Shown: one piece after another, positions 6,162 to 6,523 of the stretch | How positions within the stretch are numbered: position 1 is the first letter of the stretch | Layout of the letters: every line of letters begins with the position of its first letter | NCBI GenBank assembly: GCA_024640185.1 | Contig: JAHEFN010000140.1 | Location: 1-6,523, forward strand | Reading direction: 5' to 3' | DNA: 6,523 nucleotides | Source of the DNA: Gemmatimonadota bacterium | Lineage (GTDB): Bacteria > Gemmatimonadota > Gemmatimonadetes > Gemmatimonadales > GWC2-71-9 | Position numbers and translations under genes: made by a program | Notes under the pieces: model-generated | Told to the model about the DNA's origin: nothing | What the model saw: the letters and a program-made list of their open reading frames with translations, nothing else | Databases searched by the model: none

Positions 6162-6523
6162 GTGCCACTCACCCGGAAACAGCGCGAAATCCTCGATTTC
6201 CTTACTGCAACGATCGACCGACAGGGGTACGCACCCTCGTTCGAGGAGATTGCCGAGCAGTTCGGGTATCAATCACTGGCCACCGTTCACGAGCATCTCT
6301 CCAATCTGGAGCGGAAGGGGTACATCCGCCGCTCCTACAACGAGAGCCGGTCGATCGAGGTGCTGCCCCCTCGAGGTAGCATCGGCGCGACGGAGATCCC
6401 TCTTCTCGGGGCGGTGGCCGCCGGGATGCCCATCGAATCTGTCATGAGTGGCGAAGTCGTGGCGGTTCCCGATGCGATGCTGCCCCGCCGTGGAGCCAAT
6501 TATGCGCTGCGGGTCCAGGGTCA
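6162..6523 (+). CDS. lexA: LexA SOS repressor, N-terminal part (cut by window edge)
   Basis: LexA represses DNA-damage genes and cleaves itself when RecA filaments form. The 120 complete codons give MPLTRKQREILDFLT followed by the winged helix-turn-helix (GYAPSFEEIAEQFGY at 22-36, then SLATVHEHLSNLERKGYIRR at 38-57), a hinge, and the start of the S24 peptidase domain. The self-cleavage Ala-Gly bond lies in AVAAGMP, between Ala87 and Gly88. The window ends in RVQG plus CA, so the next residue is His or Gln, and the nucleophilic serine should follow it. The catalytic serine and lysine are therefore outside the window. The GTG at 6162 is chosen from the conserved N terminus and a GGAGG 4 nt upstream; the ATG at 6160 is in another frame. 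It is divergent from trpC, with a repeat-rich spacer that may hold its own operator. Confidence 0.97.
   Translation, partial: MPLTRKQREILDFLTATIDRQGYAPSFEEIAEQFGYQSLATVHEHLSNLERKGYIRRSYNESRSIEVLPPRGSIGATEIPLLGAVAAGMPIESVMSGEVVAVPDAMLPRRGANYALRVQG

Noticed and set aside
6098..6172. Longer TrpC starting at 6172
   Set aside because: The added residues are not TrpC-like and would run over the lexA start and its ribosome-binding site. MAVLDTILA is the usual family N terminus.
5989..6447. Plus-strand open frame overlapping trpC and lexA
   Set aside because: It reads lexA in the wrong frame (through the ATG at 6160) and shows no conserved protein; the GTG frame gives a clear LexA.
1..6523. Many CTCGAG and CCTCGAG hexamers spread through the window
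   Set aside because: They fall mostly in coding regions as Leu-Glu or similar codon pairs in a GC-rich genome, with no spacing pattern that suggests a functional repeat.
1..6523. tRNA, rRNA, CRISPR array, insertion sequence or integration site
   Set aside because: The window is filled by overlapping coding sequences. I saw no cloverleaf, spaced palindromic repeats, transposase motifs or terminal inverted repeats flanking the HEAT-HD insert.

Overview
The window is a compact, GC-rich bacterial segment with essentially no free space. It holds most of a minus-strand tryptophan operon and, divergently transcribed at the right end, the 5' part of a lexA gene. Reading the minus strand in its own 5'->3' direction the order is trpC (6097-5312), trpF (5322-4675), trpB (4697-3495), a HEAT-repeat protein (3498-1816), an HD-GYP-like phosphohydrolase-type protein (1819-377) and the first 131 codons of trpA (393-1, running off the left edge). 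All five junctions overlap, by 11, 23, 4, 4 and 17 bp. trpE, trpG and trpD are not in the window.

The striking part is the middle. trpB and trpA encode the two subunits of one enzyme and are normally adjacent, but here 3.1 kb with two unrelated-looking genes lies between them. Both junctions into and between the insert genes (trpB to HEAT, HEAT to HD) are ATGA start-stop overlaps. The two insert proteins also resemble each other: each begins with about 100 residues of the same kind (an ALQxY motif, a short beta-rich part, then a helix-rich end), followed by an acidic linker. After that they diverge into alpha-helical HEAT-type repeats in one and an HD-GYP-type catalytic domain in the other. 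This suggests a signalling or scaffold pair with a common input module, co-translated with tryptophan synthase. Its function cannot be read from the sequence.

At the right end, 64 bp separate the start codons of trpC and lexA. This gap is filled with TTC/TTCGG repeats at 11-bp spacing, including a perfect 9-bp direct repeat just upstream of lexA. That is a good candidate for a LexA operator of the direct-repeat kind. There is no room for a trp leader peptide and attenuator between the trpC start and lexA.

The organism is not identifiable with certainty. High GC, frequent GTG starts and HD-GYP/HEAT proteins with this kind of N-terminal module would fit Gemmatimonadota or a related deltaproteobacterial or acidobacterial lineage. 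That placement is inference from memory, not from a search.
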